Both the position numbers and the translations under genes were made by a program. From the NCBI GenBank assembly GCA_963971425.1, contig OZ020515.1, positions 9,378,291-9,442,290 of the forward strand: 64,000 nucleotides of DNA. Direction: 5' to 3'. The first letter of the stretch is position 1. Each line of letters starts with the position of its first letter. Shown one piece after another: positions 1-10,800 of this stretch. Source of the stretch: Bryoerythrophyllum caledonicum. Its lineage: Eukaryota; Streptophyta; Bryopsida; Pottiales; Pottiaceae. The notes under the pieces were generated by a model, which searched no databases, had not been told where the DNA came from, and saw only the letters and a program-made list of their open reading frames with translations.

Positions 1-892
1 GTGTGTGAGTTGTGGGTTTATTTATTTTTATAGTAGGTGTAGTTGTTTTTGTCTTTAGTTTATTTTTTGTCCATGTGTTTTTTGTGGTTGTTTTTGTTTT
101 AGTAGTATATGGATGTATGTATGATTGGTTGTATTTTATCTTGGTTGTTTTTGTCCGTGTGCATATGTAACTATTAAGTTTAAGACTATTTGTATGTGGG
201 TTTATGTTGGTTTTTAAAGTGGCTTTTAAGTCCTTTTTTTCATATGCGGTGTTATTATATACTTTGTGGTTTGTACAATTGTTTGTTTTGGTGTTTGTAT
301 TAGTATTTGGTATGAAATATGTTTTGGCATTCTTTTTGTGCAAAGCGGGGTGTCTTTTTAATATGTTCGGCATGGGTCTTGGGTTAGTCTCCATGTCTCC
401 TCCAATTAATATTAGTAGTTTATAGTAGATGGGTTTTTTGTTTTGTTTTAGAATTTTTTGTTTTTGAATGTGGCTTTGGTATTTGTGTTTTTTTGATTGT
501 ATGTGTTTGTCTTTGTATGTGTGTATGTATATGTATGTGTTGCGTTGATGGTGTGTGGTTGTCTTTGTGTGTGTGTATGTATTTTTATGTGGTATTGTAT
601 TAGTATTCTTTTGTATGTTTGTATTAGTGTATGTCACGGTTTTTGTCTTGGTATTTATATCAGTATCTTTGTTAGTATTTGTGTTAGTATTCGTATGAGT
701 ACACGTACCACTATTTGTATTGGTATTTGCATTTGTATAAGTATAAGTATAAGTATTTATACTCATACCCGTATGTGTATCAGTATACGTATCAGTATTT
801 GTATTAGTATATTTATGAGTATACTCATCGGTGTATGTATCAGTATAAGTATCAGTATACGTATCAGTATATGTACCCGCATATTGAAATAA
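1..892. repeat. T/G-rich low-complexity block
   Basis: Strongly strand-biased T/G-rich DNA ending in degenerate GTATNN hexanucleotide runs (about 600-885). It matches the order of motifs at 2600-3480: a TAGTAG-GGTTTT stretch, then TTTAGAATTTT, then GTATGTATT-GTCTTTGTGTG, then the GTATNN array. I read it as a diverged second copy of that block. Short open frames here are by-products of the biased composition; no gene is supported. Confidence 0.6.
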
Positions 893-1262
893 TGAGTTTT
901 CTAAAAGATTTCTTTCTAAACATATTTTGTCTAAAACTATGATTTCTAAAAACAGATTGATATTTATTTCAATCAGATTCGTAGATATTCTTACTTTTAT
1001 TAGACTTTCTATTTTTTAGTAAGTCTATTTTTGGCACCTCCGGCGCCCAGCCGGCCGGCAATACAAGAATCCCACCACCTATTTTTATATTTCTACATAC
1101 TCTCAACAAATTTCTACTATTTAATCGCAAACTCTCCTCATCTATATATAAAACAATTTTAATATTACTATTAACTTTCCATTTATCCCTGTACTTTATA
1201 TTCCAATTTCTATTTTTAGTCTGTACTCTTTCATTATTACTATCTTCTCTATTGATTTTTAC
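893..1262. other. AT-rich spacer with a GC islet
   Basis: Mostly A/T-rich sequence without a supported gene. It contains one abrupt GC-rich islet (about 1033-1060, motif CCGGCGCCCAGCCGGCCGG) that is unlike anything around it. No tRNA or other RNA structure could be assigned. Confidence 0.4.
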
Positions 1263-3677
1263 TCAAAAATTTTTGCTTCTCATCACAAGTTTGGTTAAAT
1301 TTCCATCCGTTATTTTTGGATTTCTTAGGAAGCATAATCTATTTTTAGAACTATTGTTTATAGCTGTAGTCTTCCTATTTGTATTCTTATTATATTTGAT
1401 TCGCATTACTGTTTTGGTGCATTTTTCATCCGTTATTTTTGAATTTCTTAGGAAGCATAATCCATTTTTAGAACTATTGTTTATAGCTATAGTCTTCCTA
1501 TTTGTATTCTTATTATATTTGATTCCCATTACTAATTTGGTGCATTTTCCACCCCATATTTTTGAATTTCTTGGGAAGCATTTTCTATTTTTAGTACTGT
1601 TGTTTGTAGCTATGTTCTTCATGTTTGTATTCTTATTATAATGAATTCCCATTACTAATTTGGTGCATTTTCCACCCCTCATTTTTGAATTTCTTGGGAA
1701 GCATAATCTATTTTTATAATTGTTGTTTATAGCTATGGTCTTCATATTTGTATTCTTATTATAATTAATTCCCATTAATAATTTGGTGAGTTTTCCATCC
1801 CTTACTTTTGAATTTCTTAGGAAGCATATTCTATTTTTAGTATTGTTGTCTGTAGCTATGTTCTTCATGTTTGTATTCTTATTATAATTAATTCCCTTTA
1901 CTAATTTGGTGCATTTTCCATCCCTTGTTTTTGAATTTTTTATGAAGCATAATCTATTTTTAGAACTGTTATTTATAGTTATAGTCTTCATATTTGTATT
2001 CTTCTTATATTTGATTCCCATTACTAATTTGGTTAATTTACCATCCCTTATTTTTGGATTCCTTATGAAGTATATACTATTTTTAGTACTGATGTTTATA
2101 TCTATGTTCCTGATATTTGTATTCTTATGATAATTAATTCTCATTACTAATTTTGATAATTTTCCATCCCTTATTTTTGATTTCCTTAGGAAGTCTGTTC
2201 TATTTTTAGTTCTGTTGTTTGTTGCTATGTTCTTATTATTTGAATTCTTATGATAAATATTTCTCTTTACTATTTTGGTTAATTTTCCATCCCTTATTTC
2301 TAAATTTCTTAGGAAGCATATTATATTTTTATTACTACTGTTTATTGATATGTTCTTATTATTTCTTTTCTTCTGATAATGGTTTTCTACTTTACCCCTT
2401 ATTTTCTTCTTACATATCCTCTCCATTTTTGTTATTTTATCTTTAATATTACTTGCTCTAATTAAAACCTTTGATATTTTAAAAATATCTATCTTCTTCC
2501 TATTTAATATATTATATCTCTTTTTACTCTCCTTGATGTCACCACTTAATAATAAGAGGGACGTTTCATTAATATTTATTACTGGTGATTTTTTAATTTT
2601 TAATTTTTGAAATGAAAGTGGTTTTGTGTTTATAGTTTTAAGTATAAAATGTTTATGTAATTGTATAATAATATTGTTTAGTAGGTTTACATTGTGGGTT
2701 GAAATATTGTATGTGATTTTGATGATGTTTGTGGTTTTTATTTTATCTACTGTGTGGGAAGGGTTATATTCTTTGTTTTGTTTTTTGCCTTTGTGTGTAT
2801 GTGTATTGATTGTAGTGTTTGAGCTAATATTTATAATGGTGTGTGTGAGAGTGTTTATTGTGAGTACTTTGTAGTAGGAGGGTTTTCTTTTGTTATGTTT
2901 TAGAATTTTATGTTTTCGTGTGTGGTTTCGGGATTTTATTTTGTATGTTTTTGGTTGTATGTATTCGTCTTTGTGTGAGTGTGTGTATGTGTTTATTTGA
3001 TGGTATGGAGTTGTCTTTGTATATGTGTGTGTATTTGTATTTATGTTCGGTTTTGTATTAGTTTTCATGCGTGTGTACATATTAGTGTACTTCTCGATTT
3101 TAGAATTCATACTAGTATTAGGATTGATATTTGTATTCTTTTTGGTATTAGTATTAGTATTAGTATCCGTACCAGTATTAGTATATGTATCAGTATTTGT
3201 ATCAGTATCAGTATCCGTATCAGCATTCCTACATGTATCAATATTCGTATTCGTATCAGTATTTACATCCGTATCAGTATTCGTATCCATACCAGTATTC
3301 GTATCCGAATCAGTATTCATATCCGTACCAATATCCATATCCGTACCAGTATCCGTATCCGGATCAGTATTCGTATCCAGATCAGTATTCGTATCCGGAT
3401 CAGTATCCGTATCCGGATCAGTAGTCGTATCTGTATACCTATATGTACCAGTACTTGTACCATGTGTATTTGTATAAAATAGTGTGTATTTGATATACTT
3501 TATGTATTTATTTTTTGTTTTAATACAAGATGGAGATACATTATATGTATTGAGGTATGTATAGCCTAGGGGGTAGATGGCTATGTCTACATTCCTATGT
3601 ATTCTATTGTAGGTCTTGCACACAATAAGGTATGGTATATGTATAATACCTTTGGCCTTGCGGTCTTTAGTCTTCAC
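1263..3677 (-). CDS. Long repeat-based open frame, 804 codons, function unknown
   Basis: An uninterrupted minus-strand frame with three parts: an N-terminal Lys/Tyr-rich segment, a Thr/Asp-rich middle (TDTDPDTNTD-like, from the hexanucleotide array at 3120-3460), and a C-terminal run of nine 41-residue Lys/Asn-rich repeats. The frame begins at a GTG overlapping the stop of the upstream frame (ATGTGA at about 3672-3677), so no normal eukaryotic start is evident. If translated it would need re-initiation or a frameshift. I recognise no domain. The low-complexity composition argues against a conventional protein, while the length of the open frame and the indel-free repeats argue for some constraint. 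It could equally be a chance product of periodic DNA. Confidence 0.25.
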   Translation of the reverse strand: MKTKDRKAKGIIHIPYLIVCKTYNRIHRNVDIAIYPLGYTYLNTYNVSPSCIKTKNKYIKYIKYTLFYTNTHGTSTGTYRYTDTTTDPDTDTDPDTNTDLDTNTDPDTDTGTDMDIGTDMNTDSDTNTGMDTNTDTDVNTDTNTNIDTCRNADTDTDTDTNTDTYTNTGTDTNTNTNTKKNTNINPNTSMNSKIEKYTNMYTRMKTNTKPNINTNTHTYTKTTPYHQINTYTHSHKDEYIQPKTYKIKSRNHTRKHKILKHNKRKPSYYKVLTINTLTHTIINISSNTTINTHTHKGKKQNKEYNPSHTVDKIKTTNIIKITYNISTHNVNLLNNIIIQLHKHFILKTINTKPLSFQKLKIKKSPVININETSLLLLSGDIKESKKRYNILNRKKIDIFKISKVLIRASNIKDKITKMERICKKKIRGKVENHYQKKRNNKNISINSSNKNIICFLRNLEIRDGKLTKIVKRNIYHKNSNNKNIATNNRTKNRTDFLRKSKIRDGKLSKLVMRINYHKNTNIRNIDINISTKNSIYFIRNPKIRDGKLTKLVMGIKYKKNTNMKTITINNSSKNRLCFIKNSKTRDGKCTKLVKGINYNKNTNMKNIATDNNTKNRICFLRNSKVRDGKLTKLLMGINYNKNTNMKTIAINNNYKNRLCFPRNSKMRGGKCTKLVMGIHYNKNTNMKNIATNNSTKNRKCFPRNSKIWGGKCTKLVMGIKYNKNTNRKTIAINNSSKNGLCFLRNSKITDEKCTKTVMRIKYNKNTNRKTTAINNSSKNRLCFLRNPKITDGNLTKLVMRSKNF
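1300..2406 (-). repeat. 123-bp tandem repeat, nine units
   Basis: Units begin near 1300, 1423, 1546, 1669, 1792, 1915, 2038, 2161 and 2284. The spacings I checked are exactly 123 bp. Each unit contains the landmarks TTTCCATCC, TTAGGAAGCATA and TTTGTATTCTTATTAT. Units differ by substitutions and not by length. Since 123 is a multiple of three, the minus strand reads as 41-residue repeats (landmarks KNRLCF, RDGK, TKLVMG) with no stop. Confidence 0.85.
3120..3460. repeat. Degenerate GTATCC/GTATCA/GTATTA hexanucleotide array
   Basis: About 55 consecutive six-base units of the form GTATNN, with local higher-order units such as TCCGGATCAGTATCC. On the minus strand this reads Thr-Asp repeats. A weaker array of the same kind lies at 600-885. 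Confidence 0.8.
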
Positions 3678-5632
3678 ATGTTTGACTTACCGTCTTCAAT
3701 TCTTGGCGTGGTCATAACCTTGGTGATGGCTTGCAAGGATACAAGGGCCGTGCTCATAGACTCTTGTATAGTGATCATTTGGGCTTTCAACTCCTCGTGT
3801 TTCTTGTCCGCATACTCTTGTGTCTCTAGTCTTAGTTTCTTGTTGTTTTCTTCCATCTTGGACTCCACAATGGCAATGATGTCATTCTTCGTGAGGGAGT
3901 TTGTTGGCTCCTCCATCTTGAATGCTTCCACGGTGTTAACAATGGCTTTGTTAACATCAAGGAATCCAAACTCCGCAATTTGTTCCTTCGTGGGTGGCTC
4001 AACTCCGTCAAGGCTCCTTCGGTGCGGTGCGAAATCCACATAGTGCCCTTCCATCTTGATAACTTTGCCTACAAACTTTCTATAGATTATAGGGTTGATG
4101 CAATGAACATTAGCACTACCATTGTGCCTAACCCCATCATCTCGATGAAACCAAATGTGGGTGGCATTGCCATCTCCCATGACTTTGTGGATTGCTTCAC
4201 TAGTGTCCAACATGTTCAAATAAATAGGTAGCGGTGATAGGATTAGGGTAATGGCATCTTTCTTTGCCTTACTCTCACGGTTGATGCCATTTGATGAAGT
4301 TCCACCATTGTTCGTTGGTTGCAAAAGTTCGTGATTGGTTGCCACTTTGTGAAGCTTGATTTTTGCCGCTTGTTGTGGGGTTGGTGCAATAATAAAGGCA
4401 TGCGAATCTTCCTTGAGTTTCTGCACACTTGTTACTTCAAACTCAAGCCCACGGTTAAAGCTATTGTGAAGGATCTCCACATAAAGGTCATTTGCGGTCA
4501 TGCCTTTAAGAGATTCACTTTTGATCTTGATAGAAAGGTTAGAGTTTTTTGAAATATCATGGTATGCTTTACAAACTTTGCCAAGAGCATATTGTTTGCC
4601 TAGTTTTAGGATAAAAGGTCTAAGACCTTTGAGAAGTCCAATGCCATCTATCTCGGGCTTATGCAAGTGCAATTTAATTACCCCCGCCCATACTCCCTTT
4701 TTCCCCGCATTTTTTAAGCTCATACAAAGGATGGAGATAGGGTCAATTACCTTTTTGCCGACTTCAATCTCCATGAATTTTAACCTATCAACCACCAAAG
4801 CTTTCACCTCATTGTGCATAAGTACAAGGTTAGCTAACTCAAAATGTATTGAAACATGGAAGTCAAGGGCAAGGCCAGTAGCATCATTAACCGGGATGTC
4901 GAACGGAATTTGTGTTACATTAAGGTGTTGGCCCACCACTCCTTCTCTTGCGCAAGGGTATAAGGTTTGAGGAATTCTTGGGAATGCCGGCGTTGCTAGG
5001 GTGATTTCTTTTGCCTCCATTTCTTTAATTCCTCTAGTGATCATGTCGGGTATGGACTCATCATAGGTTAGTGGCTCTAGTCCCCTCTCCTTGGCCATAT
5101 CTTCCATCACTTGAAATCCTAACCAAAATTTGAAGGAGGAGATCTCGGGGTCAAGAGTGTGCACCATACCTTCATTATTGGAGCTCTTCTTTTTCTTGTT
5201 GGAAGGGGATGCTTCATCTTGGCTGGTTGTGGAGGCAATGCTCGGGGATCTTTTAAGTGTCTCACCGGTTGCTTCCACCTCCATGGCATCTCCGTACATG
5301 AGAGTGCGTCTACTGCACCACTGGTCCATATATGTGCTGGTCTGTGAGGATGGGTCGCTGGTGTGATGGAGAGGGTATTTTTTGGCGTTGGGGGGGTTGC
5401 TGGTTGGTTTTAAGGGATTACTACAAGGTGTTGGGAGGGCGCTGCCCAGCTCTGCCCGGTCGCTAAGAGATACTGTGGGGCTGAGAAGGTCGTTACAGTG
5501 TGTTACAGGGTCGTTACGAGGCTTTTCGTGGACGCTACAGGGTGTCACAGTGTCTCTATTGGTTTTAACAAGGTCGCAGGGGGAGTTCCAGGGGTCGGTT
5601 CTGGAAAGAACATGGTCGCTACTCCAGTTCAC
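3674..5632 (-). CDS. Unrecognised protein, possible retroelement ORF1/gag-like
   Basis: A continuous minus-strand frame of 652 codons. The first ~110 residues come from the degenerate GGTCGC minisatellite and are unlikely to be protein; a better start is the Met at about residue 116 (MEVEATGETL). From there the sequence looks like real protein: a Ser-rich stretch with a basic KKKK cluster, a long mixed region (WLGFQVMEDMAKERG, ALDFHVSIHFELANLVLMHN), a segment around LYVEILHNSFNRGLEFEV that could form an RNA-binding-like fold, and a charged C-terminal helix (IVESKMEENNKKLRLETQEY) typical of a coiled coil. Its stop overlaps the next frame. I do not recognise the family. The layout (nucleic-acid-binding-like middle, coiled coil, overlapping second frame) suggests a retroelement ORF1, but no reverse transcriptase follows. 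Ordinary codon use and the absence of stops suggest recent function. Confidence 0.45.
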   Translation of the reverse strand: MNWSSDHVLSRTDPWNSPCDLVKTNRDTVTPCSVHEKPRNDPVTHCNDLLSPTVSLSDRAELGSALPTPCSNPLKPTSNPPNAKKYPLHHTSDPSSQTSTYMDQWCSRRTLMYGDAMEVEATGETLKRSPSIASTTSQDEASPSNKKKKSSNNEGMVHTLDPEISSFKFWLGFQVMEDMAKERGLEPLTYDESIPDMITRGIKEMEAKEITLATPAFPRIPQTLYPCAREGVVGQHLNVTQIPFDIPVNDATGLALDFHVSIHFELANLVLMHNEVKALVVDRLKFMEIEVGKKVIDPISILCMSLKNAGKKGVWAGVIKLHLHKPEIDGIGLLKGLRPFILKLGKQYALGKVCKAYHDISKNSNLSIKIKSESLKGMTANDLYVEILHNSFNRGLEFEVTSVQKLKEDSHAFIIAPTPQQAAKIKLHKVATNHELLQPTNNGGTSSNGINRESKAKKDAITLILSPLPIYLNMLDTSEAIHKVMGDGNATHIWFHRDDGVRHNGSANVHCINPIIYRKFVGKVIKMEGHYVDFAPHRRSLDGVEPPTKEQIAEFGFLDVNKAIVNTVEAFKMEEPTNSLTKNDIIAIVESKMEENNKKLRLETQEYADKKHEELKAQMITIQESMSTALVSLQAITKVMTTPRIEDGKSNM

Positions 5633-5725
5633 TAGGTCGCAGGGGGGTTTCTGGGGTCGATTCTGGAATTAACAAGGTCGCTACTAGGGTTCACTAGGTC
5701 GCTGGCAAGGTTTACAGGGTCGCTA
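5380..5725. repeat. Degenerate GGTCGCTAC-type minisatellite
   Basis: Irregular tandem repetition of GGTCGCTAC / AGGGTCGTTAC / CACTAGGTCGC units with CAGGG and TTCTGGA linkers. Open frames across it (reading DLVN- or SDLVN-type repeats on the minus strand) are by-products of the repetition. Confidence 0.6.
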
Positions 5726-7889
5726 ACTCGCGTTTTAGGTGTCGCAAGGGTTTTGGGGAGGGCGGGTTCTGGACTTCTATGGGAGGGAGTTGTTCGGGTA
5801 GCGGCTGTAGGTGTTGGCAGTTTCTCGAGGTAGTGAGGAGGTGGGGGGTACAGCGTTGGAACAAAGAGATCACGCTTGGGGTTAGAGGAGGGTGCGTAGC
5901 AGGTGAAAGGCGGATGGAGGGAGGGGGTTAGAGAGGGGAGGGGAGGGTCGGACAGTGAGTGAGAGGCAAGGGATCTGATACTACTTGAATGTCTGTCTAT
6001 ATCACTGCGCCGGGGGCTCGGGGAAGGGAACTTGGGGTCTGTGTGTGTTGCTAGTGTGTGGGGAGGGGGGAAGTTAGAGTTTACTATAATCTTTGTGCGT
6101 CGTGGGGAGGAATTGGGTTGTGTTGTGGGGATCTTGTTGTGCTGAATTTTTTTTGGTTTTTCTATTGTGCTTCTACAGGGAAATAGGCAGCGCTTCCGCG
6201 TGGGGTGTGAAGATCTGATTCTTGAGTTGCTGGAGGGGATGTGCAAGGACGAGGTAGATCTATGTCTTGTGGAATTGTGTCTACTTAGTAGTGTATGTGA
6301 GAGAGGGAGAGTGTGTTCTGTGATTTGTCTAAGTATTGTGTCATGTCTATGTGTTGTGATACTTGTGATGTGTCTGGATGTACGAATCGTGATTCTAAGT
6401 GGGAGTGAGGTAGGGATTTGTGGAATGGGAATAGCTTTGTGAGTGCAACAAGTAAAGGAATGTAGCTGTAAGTGGGTAAGAGACGTACCTGGATTCGGTA
6501 GGGCTGATCTTCTTGTCTGCTTGTGCAGATCTAGCGACTTTCGTAATTTGCTTCGCGACGTTGTGGGTGCGGCTGCTGCTCCTCTTCCTTTAGTGGCATC
6601 TCTGCAGCGTCGTGTTCTCAACTTCGTCTGAGTGGAGGTTGCTCCTGTGTCACATCTTTTCGGGGTCGTGCTGCTTGTACACTTGATCACTGTAGGGGCT
6701 GCTGCTCTACTCCGGCCGAGAGTAGATCTGCTGCTGCTGCATCTGTATCTCTCAATAAAACATATTAATGCATGTTCACAACTACATATTATGTAAATGA
6801 AATCTAATTCTAAAAGCACCAACTTGTAAGAGAAGGGGGGGTAAGGTGTGGCCTGTGATGACGGATTGGAGCTGCGTTGCAGCAGTTCTGGATGGTGTCT
6901 TCGCTCTATCTTGGTACTCAAGTTCCTGGATTGGGGAAGTGGGTGCTTGATGGGTGGGTTTCAGATCTATTCCCGGTGCTCCAGATCTGGGAAGGATCGC
7001 TCTCTGTGAACTAAGTGATTGCAGATCTGGCCCCAACACTAAGTTCCCCGCTTCAGAGCATACTTTGCACAGATCTACTCACACTTAGGACCTTTCCGAT
7101 TCATCTCCTCAGATCTGGTGTTGAGCCCTCCAACACGTCTACTTTGCGTCTCAAAACCTCACCAAACACCATGGATCCACACACTACGAGGGCTCTCAAT
7201 AGGGCCAACCAACTCCTATTGCTCGTGGCTTGTGGCTCACAGGCTAAGTCCCCACCTCCCCTCACCAGGAAATACGGAGCTCACGCACTAGTCATCCCGC
7301 TCTCTCTTTCCTATTAATTCGACTTCACCCATGACTTATTTACAGAATTTTATGTAACAGAGAGGATTGCCATTCCTCGACTTTTTGAACAACTATAATT
7401 CGATAGTTCAAAAATTATCGTATCACCTACCATCTCCATTATTTTGGTGACCTTTAGTCATTACTTAATTACATGCATTGTCATGACACTATTTGCTTGT
7501 CTGGTTCTTTCTAATTATTTTGGATCGTATAGTTGTGATTCTAGTCTATTAAATGCTTGAGCCAGTGATTCATGTATATTTCAAAAACTACTTCGCCGAG
7601 CATTGTCCGAGTATTACAATGTAATGCGTCATCGGCTGCCCAATAGGGGCAATGTTTATCCTATGCTAAAGATCTCTTTATTCTTTTGATATAAAAATCA
7701 ACAACATTTTACTTATCTTGGCATTCTGTTGTCTCATTCAATAATATACAATTTATTTTGTTATTCTTGAATTCCGCCGTCTTCCATATGCTATATATAT
7801 TTATTTGCACGGCTGTTTGCTTTTGTTAAATGCATTTTTATTACAATGAATAATTATGTTCAATTTACTCCACCTTTTACAGCGTTGAC
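5726..7889. other. No supported gene; G-rich then AT-rich region
   Basis: 5726-6770 is G-rich on the plus strand. A 429-codon minus-strand frame (5632-6921) crosses it, rich in Arg, Ser, Pro and Thr, with no recognisable domain; I treat it as compositional. AGATCTG occurs repeatedly between 6200 and 7110. From 7320 to 7889 the sequence is AT-rich upstream DNA of the next element. No terminal repeats or target duplications were found here. Confidence 0.4.
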
Positions 7890-10800
7890 TTGAATTTACC
7901 CTGTTTGGCATTCATAGCGTTTATAATGACTCCAACTGGTTTCAAGCACCATAATTTGCCTCTCCTTTGTCAAGTACTAGATTGCACAATTTTCCTTTTG
8001 ATGATGGCCTTCATTCATGCGAATGGGCACGGAATCCCTGTCTCATTTCCTATTGGCGATGAAGGGTTTTGTATTGTTACAACTTCTCGATTGAGTCTTA
8101 GGTTTCAGTTCCAGGAGGAGACCATTCACATCGATCAAGAGATTTTTGACAATGCCTCCGGTGAGCTCACACATACTATCGGTCAACTCTCCTATATGAA
8201 TGATGGTGTAAAGTTCTGGCGCCTTACGCCAGGGAGGTTTAGACTGTATGGTCTCTCTGACTCTCTCCTTAATGGGTCTACTGAATTTCTCACGCCTAGG
8301 CAGTCATCTACTTCCACGCACAACACACCTCCTGTCCGGTCAGTAAAGATAGAGCCTGGGCTTGAACCTATCCATCTTCTTAGTGATGACTCCGATGATG
8401 ACTCTCCAGCTCCCGTACCTCCTCATCCTCATCCTGTTGACCAACCTGTCTCTTCTCCACTCTCTCAACCCTCTCAATCATTTCGGGGTTCTATTGGCAA
8501 ACCGCCACTTCCTCAACGCGCCTCAAATTCGTTGAGTGTCGTTGATTGTCTTAAAACGTTATCAGCTAGGAAAGTGTCGAAGTCTGTAGTTACCAAGATT
8601 GATTACAACCGTATCAGAGTAGAGAAGGTCGAATTCCTGCCACCCACTTTTGATGGAGACGTTGTGTTTGAACTTCCGCCTATTGGCGCCTCAACAACGC
8701 ACTCTCAAGCTCGACTCCTCCGTGGGATGGACAAACGACACGACGGACATGCGTGGACACGAACCATCACATCCAATATTAAGAACGACATGGGGCTGAC
8801 ATTCAAATCATCATCCTGTTTGGGGCATCTCAAATGTTTAAATGTCAACTGTGATTATGTGACACGAGTTCACCGAACCTGAGAGGCAAATGAAGTTGAA
8901 TGGGATGGGTTCAGCTCTATCACCTTTGACGTAGGATCTGAGCATCCCAAATGTTTGTCTGTCGTTTGTAAGGTGTGTAAAGTTCCTCCCTCTTGCTTAG
9001 CCATCTGTCCTGCAAAAATCTATTATGTTCTTACTAAAGATCATATGACTCGTGCTTGTATCCACCTTGGTTCACATGCACATCGTGTGAAGATTGGAGT
9101 TGATAGGGAATTTGCAGATAGGGCAGACAGTATTCTAGGAGAGCAAGTAGAGAGGACACCTTCAGCCACCAATTCTGCCATTATAATGGAGGCAAGCAAG
9201 GATTTAGTCAGAGAGTTATTGCTTCACTCTGACGATGCACCTCAAACTACTCTCACATTCAAGGAACTTATACCAGTGCTTAATACTTGCAAGCACATGA
9301 CTTCGCCAAGCATTCGCAACAAGGTCACCACCTTTCGGTACTTGCGTCGATTTGAAGTTATGGATAGTATTACTAAGCTTTGCGGATCTAGCAAGTGGGC
9401 GTTTGTTCAAGAAACAAGTTTCTTGACCAAGGATCGGACTCCGATAAAGTCTTCGTTTTCAAAATGTCTGAAGTTGGCCCCGGGAGTGGAGTAGATCTTG
9501 TAAAGCGGATGCAGTCTGAAGGGGACTTGGAGAACGCATGGAACATGTATGACCACGTCAAGCGTGTCTAAGAATGGACTACCATGGCTTGCCATGTTTA
9601 TGACGCTCAATACTGTCGAGTCATGACTATTGCCGTCTATAATATGCAGTCAGAAGATGCTACTGCCCAAATACTATTTTGGAAGAATCTCAACATCATC
9701 ATGGCTAGGCATGGCATTTCAAACCCGAAATTTAAAGGCTTTATGGCGGATAGTGCACAAGCAAATTGGAATGCTATTCGCATCATCTACCGTACTGGAG
9801 ATGCATCGGTGCCTATGGAGAATCAAGAGAGGACATGTCTCTTCTATTGGACCCAATCTTTGGAGAAACACACAAAAGCAAGTATTCGGCCGGATCTCCA
9901 AGCACAACATCGCCAGATGTGCAAGCAATACAAGGATGCAAAAACCATTGACGAGGCGGAGGCTAGATACCATGCCATCCGATCTTGGTGGTTGTCTTCT
10001 GGAGCAACAACAAATGAGGAGATCGTCCATCTAGATCTTTGGTTAGCCTTTTGGCATTTTCGCTACCGCCAATGGGGCGGGTTTATGCAATTGGTATATT
10101 TTGACCCATCCTCTTTATGATATCCACGTCAATGTTGTATTTGTCAAATTATAATCGATGGTTCTAAATCCATTCTTTTGTTTTACTCTAATATTTTGTA
10201 TGATGCTTGATTTTTGACAGCCTCTCTCCGAACCTGAGTTGGCTGAATTGCCTTCTTGCAATCTTGCGGAGACCGTACATAACAAGCGGTTACAACAGTC
10301 TGGGAATCATGGCAATGATCTGTATGTTGCAACTGTGGATGATTATGTTCGAGCCTTCATGCAAGTGGTTGCCTACTTCCAATATTTGAATGGTGATCGA
10401 TCAGGCACCGGTCCTAACAAGGAGGAACTCCTTTTACGAGTGGCTCAGCGTACAACTCAACAATCAGGTAATCCTAATTTAGCTCTCCATGCTGCAATGG
10501 CCAAACTACCCAGAGCTTCCTATATTTGTACTCGGGAACCACATCTTGAAGGTGAGGAGGTATTTGGTTCTTTGAAACGGAAGTTAGATCTTCCTCCCGG
10601 TTGCGACAGCGACTCCCACAGACCCGACAAGGTCAACTTCTCTCGGCCTCGTGTTCAAACTAGGCACGGATCATCAACTTCCGGAGAGGATGCATCACCA
10701 AGAGCTAGAGTTCAAGAAGAGACAGATGAAGATCAACAAAATGCACGTGAAGATGTGGAGACAACTATTGTTGCACCTTCAAAAGTGCATGTGACTTCTG

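Noticed and set aside
497-892. Ile/Ser and Val/Ser repeat proteins on the plus strand here and at 2979-3482
   Set aside because: All three frames are open through the GTATNN hexanucleotide arrays, so openness carries no information.
5632-6921. 429-codon minus-strand protein
   Set aside because: Arg/Ser/Pro/Thr-biased with no domain, crosses a GGTCGC minisatellite and G-rich DNA; best explained by composition.
5632-7040. LTR retrotransposon with a terminus at TGTTGGGGCC (about 7039, minus strand)
   Set aside because: No second LTR copy, primer-binding site or gag-pol sequence was found in the expected positions.
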